In this document: positions 1 to 5,954 of the stretch, piece by piece
Position numbering within the stretch: the first letter of the stretch is position 1
How the letters are laid out: each line of letters starts with the position of its first letter
NCBI GenBank assembly: GCA_045046905.1
Contig: JASFYU010000024.1
Location: forward strand, 1 to 9,900
Direction of reading: 5' to 3'
DNA length: 9,900 bases
Origin: JASFYU01 sp045046905
GTDB lineage: Bacteria > Bacteroidota > Bacteroidia > Flavobacteriales > Flavobacteriaceae
Notes under the pieces: generated by a model
The model's database searches: none
Told to the model about the DNA's origin: nothing
Seen by the model: only the letters and a program-made list of their open reading frames with translations
Made by a program: the position numbers and the translations under genes

Positions 1-47
1 TTTCCTTCGGATTTGATGATTTTTTTCCACTTCTCGCTAAATTTCAT
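1..47 (-). CDS. Possible N-terminus of a gene running off the left edge
   Basis: Reading leftward from an ATG at 47-45 there are 15 complete codons (MKFSEKWKKIIKSEG) and then the window ends. The peptide is rich in lysine and opens like a normal cytoplasmic protein, but it is too short to assign to a family. No ribosome binding site is clear upstream, which is usual in this group. The frame would be divergent from the decayed hydrolase gene to its right. It could equally be a chance open frame in AT-rich DNA, so this is offered only as a likely boundary. Confidence 0.28.
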   Translation of the reverse strand, partial: MKFSEKWKKIIKSEG

Positions 48-90
48 CAAATTAACCCGTTAGTCTTTCTAAAATTCAGCTTCGAATTGA

Positions 91-578
91 ATAAAAAAGT
101 ATCTAAACTGTAAACAAACCTTAGGTCGAACTCAGGTTATTAGAAAACAACGGTTAGGCAGAACCGTAGATTTTTTCTTGAATATTTACCAAAATCATGA
201 ACCTCAAATTGAACTTTCAGGGGATACACTTAAAACCTTAGAAGAATTAAAACATGAAGAACTATGAACTCAGGCTGTTGACCGATGGCTGAAGTGTTCA
301 GTAGCGAAACAAAATTAAGAGTTTGTGGGCCTTTATCGTTTTTTTATGACATTGTCATATCAGAGGAATTTGGTAGTGAAAAACCTGATTCGAGGAATTA
401 CGATTATTTTGTAAAACATTATGGAAATCGCGATTTCTACTACATCGGTAATCACATTAGAAAAGATTTCGTAGCACCAAATTCACTGGATTGGACAACA
501 ATTGGTCTTAGAGGTGATGGTCAAAATATTCATTCCCAGTCTTTAGATGTACCCTTAAATTTTCTTCCTAAAATTTAG
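91..578 (+). pseudogene. Decayed HAD-superfamily hydrolase (YjjG-like) gene
   Basis: Three consecutive pieces of one HAD phosphohydrolase lie in three frames. Piece 1 (frame 1, open after a stop at 88-90, ends at TGA 265-267) reads FFLNIYQNHEPQIEL and then DTLKTLEELK, the stretch before HAD motif II in this family. Piece 2 (frame 2, from about 263) reads YELRLLTDG, a typical motif II strand, then meets stops at 290-292 and 302-304 and continues RNKIKSLWAF. Piece 3 (frame 3, to the TAG at 576-578) reads DIVISEEFGSEKPD (motif III lysine), then YIGNHIRKDF (motif IV region, where GD has become GN) and WTTIGLR. The last frame shift falls near the T run at 340-346. The motif I segment (DxDxT) and most of the N-terminal third are missing. 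The ATG at 285 is therefore not a real start, although a gene caller would report a 97-residue protein there. Two frame changes plus two stops make sequencing error unlikely. Relatives are small-molecule phosphatases, some sitting in polysaccharide gene clusters; the original substrate cannot be told. Confidence 0.8.
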
Positions 579-633
579 ATAAAGAGAATTTCCGAACTAA
601 GGGGAATGCTTACCTAAAATGATTACATAAAAA

Positions 634-658
634 AAGGCCGAACAACGTGTTCGGCCTT
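634..658 (-). terminator. Intrinsic terminator of the lipoprotein gene
   Basis: An 11-bp perfect stem (634-644 pairing with 648-658, sequence AAGGCCGAACA) encloses a 3-base loop. On the minus strand it is followed by an unbroken run of seven T (633-627 region), the classic rho-independent form, and it lies 21 bases past the stop of the lipoprotein gene. On the plus strand the stem is followed only by CTTAGACTATATTTT, so it may work weakly in that direction for the dead hydrolase locus. Confidence 0.88.
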
Positions 659-679
659 CTTAGACTATATTTTAGTAAG

Positions 680-1801
680 TTATTGACATACCACTAGATG
701 GGCGATAACATAGACAGTTCCGTCAAAGCCTCCTTCGTTTGTATACTGACCAGGCGCTACAGTAGGTTCGCCCTTCTTGTTAGTAGGGAACATGTCCTTA
801 CCTGCATAAGTGTGTGTTTCTTTAACACTATACGCAGCATCTATGTTATAAGTAACATCTACCTCACCGTTTGAATAACTTATATCAACGGTTCCAACCA
901 ATTCTCCCTTATCAGTATCACATTGTCCAGCCCCTGCATAAACCTCATAAGAATAATCACCTTCATCCAATGGTCCGATGGTCCATCCCCATCGATTAAA
1001 TCCATTTCCTATAAAACAAGTGTCTCCCTTCTCTCCTCTGGCAAAAGCCGTTTCACATTCAGGTTCTTTTACATCGCAATCAAACGTAAAGTTAAAGTCC
1101 ATTATCCATAAGCGATCGCCTGTAGATATATCTGTAATCCATGCCCAGGTACTAAGTCCTAGTGCTCCTAGTTCTGAATCATAATTGGCTCCGCCAGGCC
1201 CTACATGGGCACCATAGTTTGGAGTATTAATGTCACTAGGATCTGGTCTCTGTTCTAGACCAAAAGTTCCTTCGGCAATGCAATCTCCGCCTTTCGAAAT
1301 CAGTATACTTTTTTCAGAGTCTATAATATAAAAATTCATGTTTTCTTCATCAGAAGCATCTCCAGCACAACCTTCTTTTTTATGACCTCCTCCTAGTGCC
1401 GACCATTCTGTCCATGATTTTTTGTCCTTTAGCCAAACGTCGACATTTACAACACAAGTGCCCATCGTTGTGGAACCCTTGATATTCGCGGTTCCATTTG
1501 CATATTCGGTAAATATTAATTGATGTTCGTCAGTAGATGAAAAATAAGTGGCGGGATTAAAATAATCTGTTTCATTTTCTGGCCACCAAAAGTTTGCGGC
1601 TGGTTGACGGTCTCCAAAAGGGCATCGATCAACATCCATAACAATACATTCTCTAATTATGTCCGGTTCATTTACTTTTTTACTGTTTATATTCCCTTTT
1701 GCCTGAATTTCACTAAGAGTTTCTGAATTATCAATTTTTTCGATTTCACATGAAAATAGAATAAGACAAATACTTAAAATTGAAATGTATATTTTTTTCA
1801 T
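680..1801 (-). CDS. Cysteine-rich two-module lipoprotein, probably surface-exposed
   Basis: A 373-residue protein with a lipoprotein signal peptide: KK at 2-3, a hydrophobic stretch at 4-17, and a lipobox LFSC with the lipidated Cys at 18. The residues just after it (E19, E21, D24) are acidic, reminiscent of the Bacteroidota lipoprotein export signal, so display on the outer face of the outer membrane is plausible but inferred. Ten further cysteines (52, 60, 116, 145, 174, 242, 249, 262, 294, 372) could form five disulfides, which fits an exported protein. Two modules can be seen. Residues about 52-240 carry FTEYANGTANIKG, SWTEWSALGGG and a Gly/Trp-rich end. Residues about 249-372 carry CETAFARG, FNRWGWTIGPL, YAGAGQC, TVAPGQY and a final VVC. 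From memory, both resemble recurrent unnamed modules of extracellular and T9SS-secreted flavobacterial proteins; no enzymatic motif is visible. The gene stands alone, with its own terminator (634-658) and a promoter-like site upstream, and is separated from dnaN by 201 bases. A binding, adhesion or structural role is possible; function unknown. Confidence 0.88.
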   Translation of the reverse strand: MKKIYISILSICLILFSCEIEKIDNSETLSEIQAKGNINSKKVNEPDIIRECIVMDVDRCPFGDRQPAANFWWPENETDYFNPATYFSSTDEHQLIFTEYANGTANIKGSTTMGTCVVNVDVWLKDKKSWTEWSALGGGHKKEGCAGDASDEENMNFYIIDSEKSILISKGGDCIAEGTFGLEQRPDPSDINTPNYGAHVGPGGANYDSELGALGLSTWAWITDISTGDRLWIMDFNFTFDCDVKEPECETAFARGEKGDTCFIGNGFNRWGWTIGPLDEGDYSYEVYAGAGQCDTDKGELVGTVDISYSNGEVDVTYNIDAAYSVKETHTYAGKDMFPTNKKGEPTVAPGQYTNEGGFDGTVYVIAHLVVCQ

Positions 1802-1849
1802 TTCTTTTAATTTAAATTGGTTAATACATTATTGAACTTGAAGTTGTCC

Positions 1850-1883
1850 CAAATGTATGAATATCATAACATTGCTGTATAAA
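1850..1883 (-). promoter_or_regulatory. Candidate promoter of the lipoprotein gene
   Basis: On the minus strand TACATTTG (1857-1850) fits the Bacteroidota -7 consensus TAnnTTTG. TTTA (1883-1880), 22 bases upstream, is one base from the -33 TTTG box. The predicted start would leave a leader of roughly 40 bases before the ATG at 1801. A second TAnnTTTG match (TAAATTTG) lies further upstream, around 1945-1955. In DNA this AT-rich such matches also arise by chance. The remainder of 1802-2002 shows only a weak CCC/GGG inverted repeat near 1898-1909 and no clear terminator for dnaN. Confidence 0.35.
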
Positions 1884-2002
1884 TACTAGATGAAATGCCC
1901 AAATTCGGGTCGTATTGAGACAAAAATTAGAATTTAACAAATCAAATTTAAGAGAATGGGCTGCTATATAGTTGTATTATGGATTTTAATACTTACAAAG
2001 TC

Positions 2003-3121
2003 TTAATTGTTCAACATTACCGGCATAACCAGCATGGTTACACTTTCGCCTTCGTCAAGACCATCGGAGGGTGTTAAGATACCCGCTCTATTTGGTAAGC
2101 TCAACTCTAATGATACTTCATCTGAATTTAGGTTGTTCAGCATTTCGGTTAAAAATCTCGAATTGAAACCGATTTGCATATCATCACCTTGGTAGGAGCA
2201 AGTCAAGCGTTCTTCAGCCTTATTGCTGTAGTCGATATCCTCGGCAGAAATGTTTAGTTCTGCACCGGCAATTTTTAACCTGATTTGATGCGTAGTCTTG
2301 TTAGAGAAAATAGAAACACGGCGAACTGAACTCAAAAGCTGAGTTCGTGAAATTGAAAGTAAATTTGGATTCTCCTTAGGAATAACCGCTTCGTAGTTTG
2401 GATATTTTCCATCGATAAGTCTACATATCAGTTCGGTATTTTCAAAACTGAATTTTGCATTACTATCATTATATTCAATGGTTACATCTGATTCGCTACC
2501 GGCCAGAATACCCTTTAATAGATTTAATGGCTTTTTTGGCATAATAAACTCGGCTACCTGAGACGCCGTAACGTCAGAACGTCGGTATTTTACCAATTTG
2601 TGGGCGTCAGTGGCAACAAATGTCAGATTCTCGGGTGAGAATTGAAAAAATACACCACTCATAACCGGTCTGAGATCATCATTTCCGGCCGCAAAAATGG
2701 TCTTATTAATAGCTGTGGCAAGAATGTCTCCTAAAATAGTAGTTGAACTGGGGTTGGCGAGCTCAACAGCTTTCGGAAACTCGGCACCATCGGCATATGC
2801 CAATGCATATTTACCGTGGTTGCTACTTATTTCTATAGTATTGTTATCCTCTACAACAAAGGTCAATGGTTGTTCAGGAAATGTTTTTAAGGTTTCTAAT
2901 AGCAATCGAGCCGAAACGGCAATAACGCCCTCACTATCAGAATCTACATTCAATTCTGAACTCATTGTAGTTTCCAAATCGGAAGCAGAAACCCTTAGTT
3001 TATTCTTCTTGAGATCGAACAAAAAGTTATCTAAAATAGGTAGAGTGTTGCTATTATTGATAACACCGCCTAAAACCTGCAATTGCTTCAATAAATAAGT
3101 ACTAGATACTATAAATTTCAT
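2003..3121 (-). CDS. dnaN: DNA polymerase III subunit beta (sliding clamp)
   Basis: A full-length 372-residue clamp monomer, the normal size for the family (E. coli 366). It acts as a dimeric ring around DNA, tethering the replicative polymerase and serving as docking site for ligase, mismatch-repair and other partners. The three clamp domains follow in order (about 1-120, 121-245, 246-372). Recognisable stretches are the N-terminus MKFIVSSTYLLKQLQ, TLPILDNFLF, LRPVMSGVFF in the middle domain, ATDAHKLVKYR, and IDGKYPNYEAVIP before the last domain. The C-terminus MLVMPVMLNN corresponds to the MPMRL end of the E. coli protein that forms part of the partner-binding pocket. The ATG at 3121 gives the expected N-terminus; upstream is AT-rich, without a Shine-Dalgarno sequence. 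It is not next to dnaA or recF, as is common in Bacteroidota. A repeat hairpin ends only 17 bases before the start codon. No intrinsic terminator is seen after the stop. Confidence 0.98.
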   Translation of the reverse strand: MKFIVSSTYLLKQLQVLGGVINNSNTLPILDNFLFDLKKNKLRVSASDLETTMSSELNVDSDSEGVIAVSARLLLETLKTFPEQPLTFVVEDNNTIEISSNHGKYALAYADGAEFPKAVELANPSSTTILGDILATAINKTIFAAGNDDLRPVMSGVFFQFSPENLTFVATDAHKLVKYRRSDVTASQVAEFIMPKKPLNLLKGILAGSESDVTIEYNDSNAKFSFENTELICRLIDGKYPNYEAVIPKENPNLLSISRTQLLSSVRRVSIFSNKTTHQIRLKIAGAELNISAEDIDYSNKAEERLTCSYQGDDMQIGFNSRFLTEMLNNLNSDEVSLELSLPNRAGILTPSDGLDEGESVTMLVMPVMLNN

Positions 3122-3138
3122 TTGTCGATTATTTTGTT

Positions 3139-3224
3139 CCCATCAGTGGGTTTAATACCCCAACGCCTGCCCGCCAAATAGGAGGGTTGATGTTGAAATA
3201 AAAAAATTAGTTTCTTTTAATACC
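3139..3224 (+). repeat. REP-like intergenic repeat, copy 1 (next to dnaN)
   Basis: Box A is a short hairpin, CCCA-TCAG-TGGG (3139-3150), followed directly by TTTAATACCCC. It is followed by an imperfect GC-rich stretch (GCCTGCCCGCC, about 3165-3174) and, near 3210-3224, box B, GTTTCTTTTAATACC. The same order of box A, spacer and box B recurs at 7032-7100, and box A alone at the right edge. The form is that of REP/BIME-type elements, which in many bacteria are spread by RAYT transposases; no such transposase gene is in the window. The hairpin lies 17 bases upstream of the dnaN start codon. Confidence 0.65.
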
Positions 3225-3324
3225 TTCTTGGCCTTACCCAGAGGAAAATTATGCTATTTTACCTATTAAAGCGAAAAATAAATAGGCCTTATATTTTTAT
3301 TAAAATTCACCTATAGGCTTCAAA

Positions 3325-3332
3325 CAAAGATA
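3325..3332 (-). promoter_or_regulatory. Candidate -7 box for dnaN
   Basis: TATCTTTG on the minus strand fits TAnnTTTG. A TTTC lies 21 bases upstream and a TTTG slightly further, 24 bases, as possible -33 elements. If real, the dnaN transcript would carry a leader of about 195 bases that includes the whole repeat at 3139-3224. Weak evidence: one consensus match in AT-rich DNA. Confidence 0.25.
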
Positions 3333-3738
3333 TTTTAATTGTCCATTTTACCGAAACAAACTTATTAACAGCTAGAGACTGTATTTTCTTTCTCAATAAT
3401 AGTTGAGAAGCCTGGCTTAAATGAGCGATAGAACTCTATTTATCAACCTTCCATTGTCATTCTAAATCATTTATTTTTCTTTCTATAGAAAGGGTAGAGC
3501 AGCTTTTTTGAAATAAATGTTTATAAGTATAGGTTCCTCAATAAGGTACTGTTCATCAAAAATTTCTCCGTAACCTAAAATTTCTTACCCCGTTTAAGCG
3601 GGTCGACTCCTTAGGATTAGTCATTTTTTGGCTTGGTTCTTGGCTCAATCCACATTCAGGTATAGCAGCACAGGAGTAGAGCTGTATAGGAGCGAAGTTG
3701 GGTGCTAAACCAATCAATGCCCTAGACTTGAGAGGCGA

Positions 3739-4035
3739 TTACTGCAAGCTGCTGATTTTTTTCAGGCTCCAAGCTTCTGGTTTTGCAGCAAATAAAATTT
3801 TAGTTTCGCCCCAAACTCCTTTGAATAATTCTGATTTCCGATAATCTTCCAAGGCCGTTTGGTTCTCCCAATAACTATAGGTAAAGAAAATGGTAGGATT
3901 CTCTTTGTCCTGATACAGTTCAAGAAATGTGCAGCCCTCAAAATCTCGGATATACTGTTTGCTTTGGTTAAAAATATATTTAAAACTAGCGATGTTTTCT
4001 TCTTTGAAAGTCAGCTTTACTATACGTACCAGCAT
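3739..4035 (-). CDS. ABM-family putative quinol monooxygenase
   Basis: A 98-residue protein matching the antibiotic biosynthesis monooxygenase (ABM) fold, a small ferredoxin-like dimeric alpha/beta barrel. Visible features are a first strand MLVRIVKLTFK, a helix with FKYIFNQSKQYIRDFEGC, the strand pair CTFLELYQD and TIFFTYSYW, and the typical WENQTALEDYRKSELF helix followed by an FKGVW segment. Relatives include YgiN-type quinol monooxygenases and haem-degrading enzymes. The substrate cannot be told, and many members have no proven activity. The ATG directly abuts the stop of the upstream SAM hydroxide adenosyltransferase-like gene (TAAATG junction at 4038-4033), so the two are almost certainly co-transcribed and probably translationally coupled. 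No clear terminator follows the TAA side of the gene. Confidence 0.88.
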   Translation of the reverse strand: MLVRIVKLTFKEENIASFKYIFNQSKQYIRDFEGCTFLELYQDKENPTIFFTYSYWENQTALEDYRKSELFKGVWGETKILFAAKPEAWSLKKISSLQ

Positions 4036-4866
4036 TTATATGAAGTTTATAGTGATAGTATCTCTATAATCTAACCCTAAGAGGGTCGAGGCCCCACCTA
4101 CGGTGTTTAGATCACTTTTATAAATGGCCAACTCAATATAATCTGACGAATTAAAAATGGCCAATTTATCTCCGGCACCTTTACGTTTGCTCTTTTTAAG
4201 GTCAAAATTTATGATATCACTATAGGTATTGTGTATCTGACGTATTTTTGTGGTACGGGCGTTGAGTTCAAAATCTCGTCCCTTTCTATAGGCCTCAAAG
4301 AAGTTTTTATGTATGTTGGTCACTACATTGCCATAATTATCAATATAAATTACGCTTCCTATTATTTTATTACCATTGTCGGTAACGGTAGGCGCAAAAC
4401 CCCGTAGGTCTTTTAGCCCGTCGAAAGGTTTTCCTACGACTTCAAGGGTGCCGCCTCTTGCTATGTGACAGGCAACCTTTACAAAGACGTCCATTACAGG
4501 GAAAGATCCGTGAATAGGATTGGGAATATTAATTTCAATTATTTTTTCAGGTTTGATTTCTGAGCTTATCAACCCAATTACCCCATTGTTGGCACTAATA
4601 AAATAATGGCCATCTACCAAGACCGCAATATGCTGATTTTCAGGAGTAGGTTCTGAATCTACCCCGACAATATGAATAGTACCTTCTGGGAAACTTTTAT
4701 AAGAGTTCTCTAAGATATAGGCACATTCCTGAATATTGAACGGACTTATTCGATGTGAGATGTCAACAATTTTGGCATCGGAAATCTCTTTGTAAATACT
4801 GCCTTTTAAGGCGCCTACAAAGTGATCTTTCTGTCCGAAATCGGTGGTTAACGTAATAATTGACAT
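4036..4866 (-). CDS. SAM hydroxide adenosyltransferase-like protein (DUF62 family)
   Basis: A 276-residue protein of the DUF62/fluorinase-chlorinase superfamily, whose typical members split S-adenosylmethionine into adenosine and methionine using water or hydroxide. Signatures: TLTTDFGQKDHFVGALKG (6-22), IVDISHRI (33-40), HIVGVDSEP (65-73), ISANNGV (90-96), IHG (118-120), IDNYGNVVTNI in the second domain, and GDKLAIFNSSDYIELA in the C-terminal beta domain. Length is normal (about 260-280). In characterised archaeal enzymes a conserved Asp-Arg-His set (numbered D68, R75, H127 in the Pyrococcus protein, from memory) supports catalysis. Here D70 and H119 look like the matching acid and histidine, but no arginine or lysine occurs between K57 and K105, so the arginine seems to be replaced (N77 or Q78). 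The activity is therefore less certain than the fold. First gene of a two-gene unit with the ABM gene; divergent from phoH, with which it shares a 129-base control region. Confidence 0.92.
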   Translation of the reverse strand: MSIITLTTDFGQKDHFVGALKGSIYKEISDAKIVDISHRISPFNIQECAYILENSYKSFPEGTIHIVGVDSEPTPENQHIAVLVDGHYFISANNGVIGLISSEIKPEKIIEINIPNPIHGSFPVMDVFVKVACHIARGGTLEVVGKPFDGLKDLRGFAPTVTDNGNKIIGSVIYIDNYGNVVTNIHKNFFEAYRKGRDFELNARTTKIRQIHNTYSDIINFDLKKSKRKGAGDKLAIFNSSDYIELAIYKSDLNTVGGASTLLGLDYRDTITINFI

Positions 4867-4912
4867 GAAGCAATGTTGATATGTTTTTTCGTATACAAAC
4901 TGAAATTTTACT

Positions 4913-4933
4913 TAAGTTTGTAGTACAAAATTA
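4913..4933. promoter_or_regulatory. Palindromic divergent promoter or operator
   Basis: Between the SAM-hydrolase-like gene and phoH lies a 21-base inverted repeat, TAAnTTTGTAnTACAAAnTTA, centred on G4923, with nine of ten pairs matching. Its two halves each form a Bacteroidota -7 consensus facing outward: TAAGTTTG (4913-4920) for phoH and TAATTTTG (4933-4926, minus) for the SAM-hydrolase gene. Possible -33 elements are weak (a TTTC about 20 bases upstream on the minus side, T-rich DNA on the plus side). The predicted start sites fall within a few bases of each other, so both promoters could not be used at once. A dimeric regulator binding site is the alternative reading. Confidence 0.45.
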
Positions 4934-4946
4934 TAACAAAAAAACA

Positions 4947-4972
4947 GCCAAGCGAAATTATTCTTCACTGGC
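4947..4972 (-). promoter_or_regulatory. Hairpin with T run in the phoH leader
   Basis: GCCA (4947-4950) and GCGAA (4952-4956) pair with TTCAC (4964-4968) and TGGC (4969-4972). On the minus strand this is a 9-bp stem with one G-U and one bulge, followed by TGTTTTTTT, like an intrinsic terminator. On the plus strand there is one C-A mismatch and the following bases are TTTAATTTTAAT. It sits 23 bases before the phoH start. It may stop antisense transcripts leaving phoH, or shape the phoH leader. Stem is modest, so confidence is limited. Confidence 0.4.
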
Positions 4973-4995
4973 TTTAATTTTAATACTACAATTTT

Positions 4996-5949
4996 TTGAA
5001 CGAACTTATTCTTGAACTTACGGAGATTAGTCCACGAGAATTTTTTGGACGGCATAATGAGAACATAGACTTCATAAAAAAGCATTTTCCCAAACTGAAA
5101 ATTGTGGCCAGGGGAAATAAAATAAAGGTTTATGGTGACGAGGAGTTGTTAGAAGAATTCGATAAGCGCTTTACGATGCTCATCGCTCATTTCACAAAGT
5201 ATAATACATTGGATGAGAACGCAATAGAACAGGTGCTTAGCAGTAATGGGACCACTGACTATGAGACGCAAAAAAATAGCAGGGAAACCTTGGTAAACGG
5301 GGTTAATGGACGATTGATAAAAGCCCGGACTGCTAACCAGCGAAAGATGGTCGATGCAGCAAAGAAGAATGATATGATTTTTGCTATTGGCCCTGCCGGA
5401 ACAGGAAAAACATATACTGGAGTGGCACTGGCGGTCAAAGCATTGAAAGAAAAACAGGTAAAAAGAATTATCTTGACAAGGCCAGCGGTAGAGGCAGGAG
5501 AAAATCTTGGGTTTTTACCGGGTGACCTAAAAGAAAAATTGGATCCGTATATGCAACCCTTATACGATGCATTACGAGATATGATACCCAAGGAAAAATT
5601 GGCGTTTTATATTGAAAATGGCACCATACAAATTGCACCTTTGGCATTTATGCGTGGGCGTACCCTGGATCATGCCTTTGTAATATTAGATGAAGCGCAG
5701 AACACCACCCATGCCCAAATGAAAATGTTCTTGACCCGAATGGGTAAGAATGCCAAGTTTTTGATTACCGGAGACCCAGGCCAGATCGATCTTCCGAGAA
5801 GGGTGACTTCAGGACTTAAAGAGGCCGTTCTCATGCTTCAGAATACAGAGGGCATTGAAATTATTCATCTTGACGATAAGGATATCATACGTCATAAATT
5901 GGTCAAAAAAGTTATAACTGCGTATAAAAGCATAGAACATCAGAGTTAA
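4996..5949 (+). CDS. phoH: PhoH family ATPase (PhoH-like, KH-type N-terminus)
   Basis: A 317-residue cytoplasmic P-loop ATPase of the PhoH/PhoL type, length typical. The N-terminal part (about 1-75; ISPREFFG, KIVARGNKIKVYGDEE) looks like the small RNA-binding-like domain common to this family. The ATPase core has Walker A GPAGTGKT (132-139), LTRPAVEAGENLGFLPG (160-176), MRGRTL (219-224), Walker B VILDEAQN (229-236) and a sensor-like LITGDPGQ (256-263). PhoH proteins are linked to RNA handling and ribosome-related stress, and to phosphate starvation in E. coli; the exact reaction is not settled. The start is TTG at 4996: an in-frame stop (4981-4983) rules out any longer form, the next ATG lies about 60 codons downstream (M61) and would remove nearly all of the N-terminal domain, and from memory flavobacterial PhoH proteins begin at this residue. 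First gene of an operon with purC, 5 bases downstream. Confidence 0.96.
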   Translation: MNELILELTEISPREFFGRHNENIDFIKKHFPKLKIVARGNKIKVYGDEELLEEFDKRFTMLIAHFTKYNTLDENAIEQVLSSNGTTDYETQKNSRETLVNGVNGRLIKARTANQRKMVDAAKKNDMIFAIGPAGTGKTYTGVALAVKALKEKQVKRIILTRPAVEAGENLGFLPGDLKEKLDPYMQPLYDALRDMIPKEKLAFYIENGTIQIAPLAFMRGRTLDHAFVILDEAQNTTHAQMKMFLTRMGKNAKFLITGDPGQIDLPRRVTSGLKEAVLMLQNTEGIEIIHLDDKDIIRHKLVKKVITAYKSIEHQS

Positions 5950-5954
5950 GAATT

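Larger units (their letters stand above)
3122..3738. other. 617-base gap between the ABM gene and dnaN
   Basis: No gene can be supported here. The right-hand neighbour ends at 3739 and dnaN starts at 3121, both on the minus strand. The stretch holds a REP-like repeat (3139-3224), a candidate dnaN promoter (3325-3332), and a perfect 14-base palindrome CTTTCTATAGAAAG at 3479-3492. It also holds a hairpin-forming CCCGTTTAAGCGGG at 3589-3602 (pairing fully with one G-U) and an 8-bp bulged stem at 3661-3688. Minus-strand translation gives several short peptide-like runs in different frames (for example ending FKKAALPFL near 3490), none with a start and all soon stopped. The region could be a decayed gene or a copy of a larger dispersed repeat; it does not look like plain random spacer, but I cannot name it. 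Confidence 0.5.

Noticed and set aside
285..578. A 97-residue plus-strand open frame as an intact small gene
   Set aside because: Its content is the C-terminal half of a HAD hydrolase, and the preceding half is readable in the two other frames with stops, so it is part of a pseudogene.
2697..3098. A 133-codon plus-strand open frame opposite dnaN
   Set aside because: It is a shadow of the dnaN coding sequence; the peptide has no family features and the minus-strand gene is certain.
3859..4074. A 71-codon plus-strand open frame across the ABM/SAM-hydrolase junction
   Set aside because: It spans two well-supported coupled genes on the opposite strand and resembles no protein family.
4036..4866. 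The DUF62 protein as a fluorinase or chlorinase
   Set aside because: It lacks a biosynthetic gene context, and the family members in ordinary genomes are hydroxide adenosyltransferases; nothing in the sequence points to halide use.
5259..5591. A 110-codon minus-strand open frame inside phoH
   Set aside because: It lies opposite the Walker A region of phoH, and its serine/alanine-rich peptide is typical of a reverse-strand shadow.
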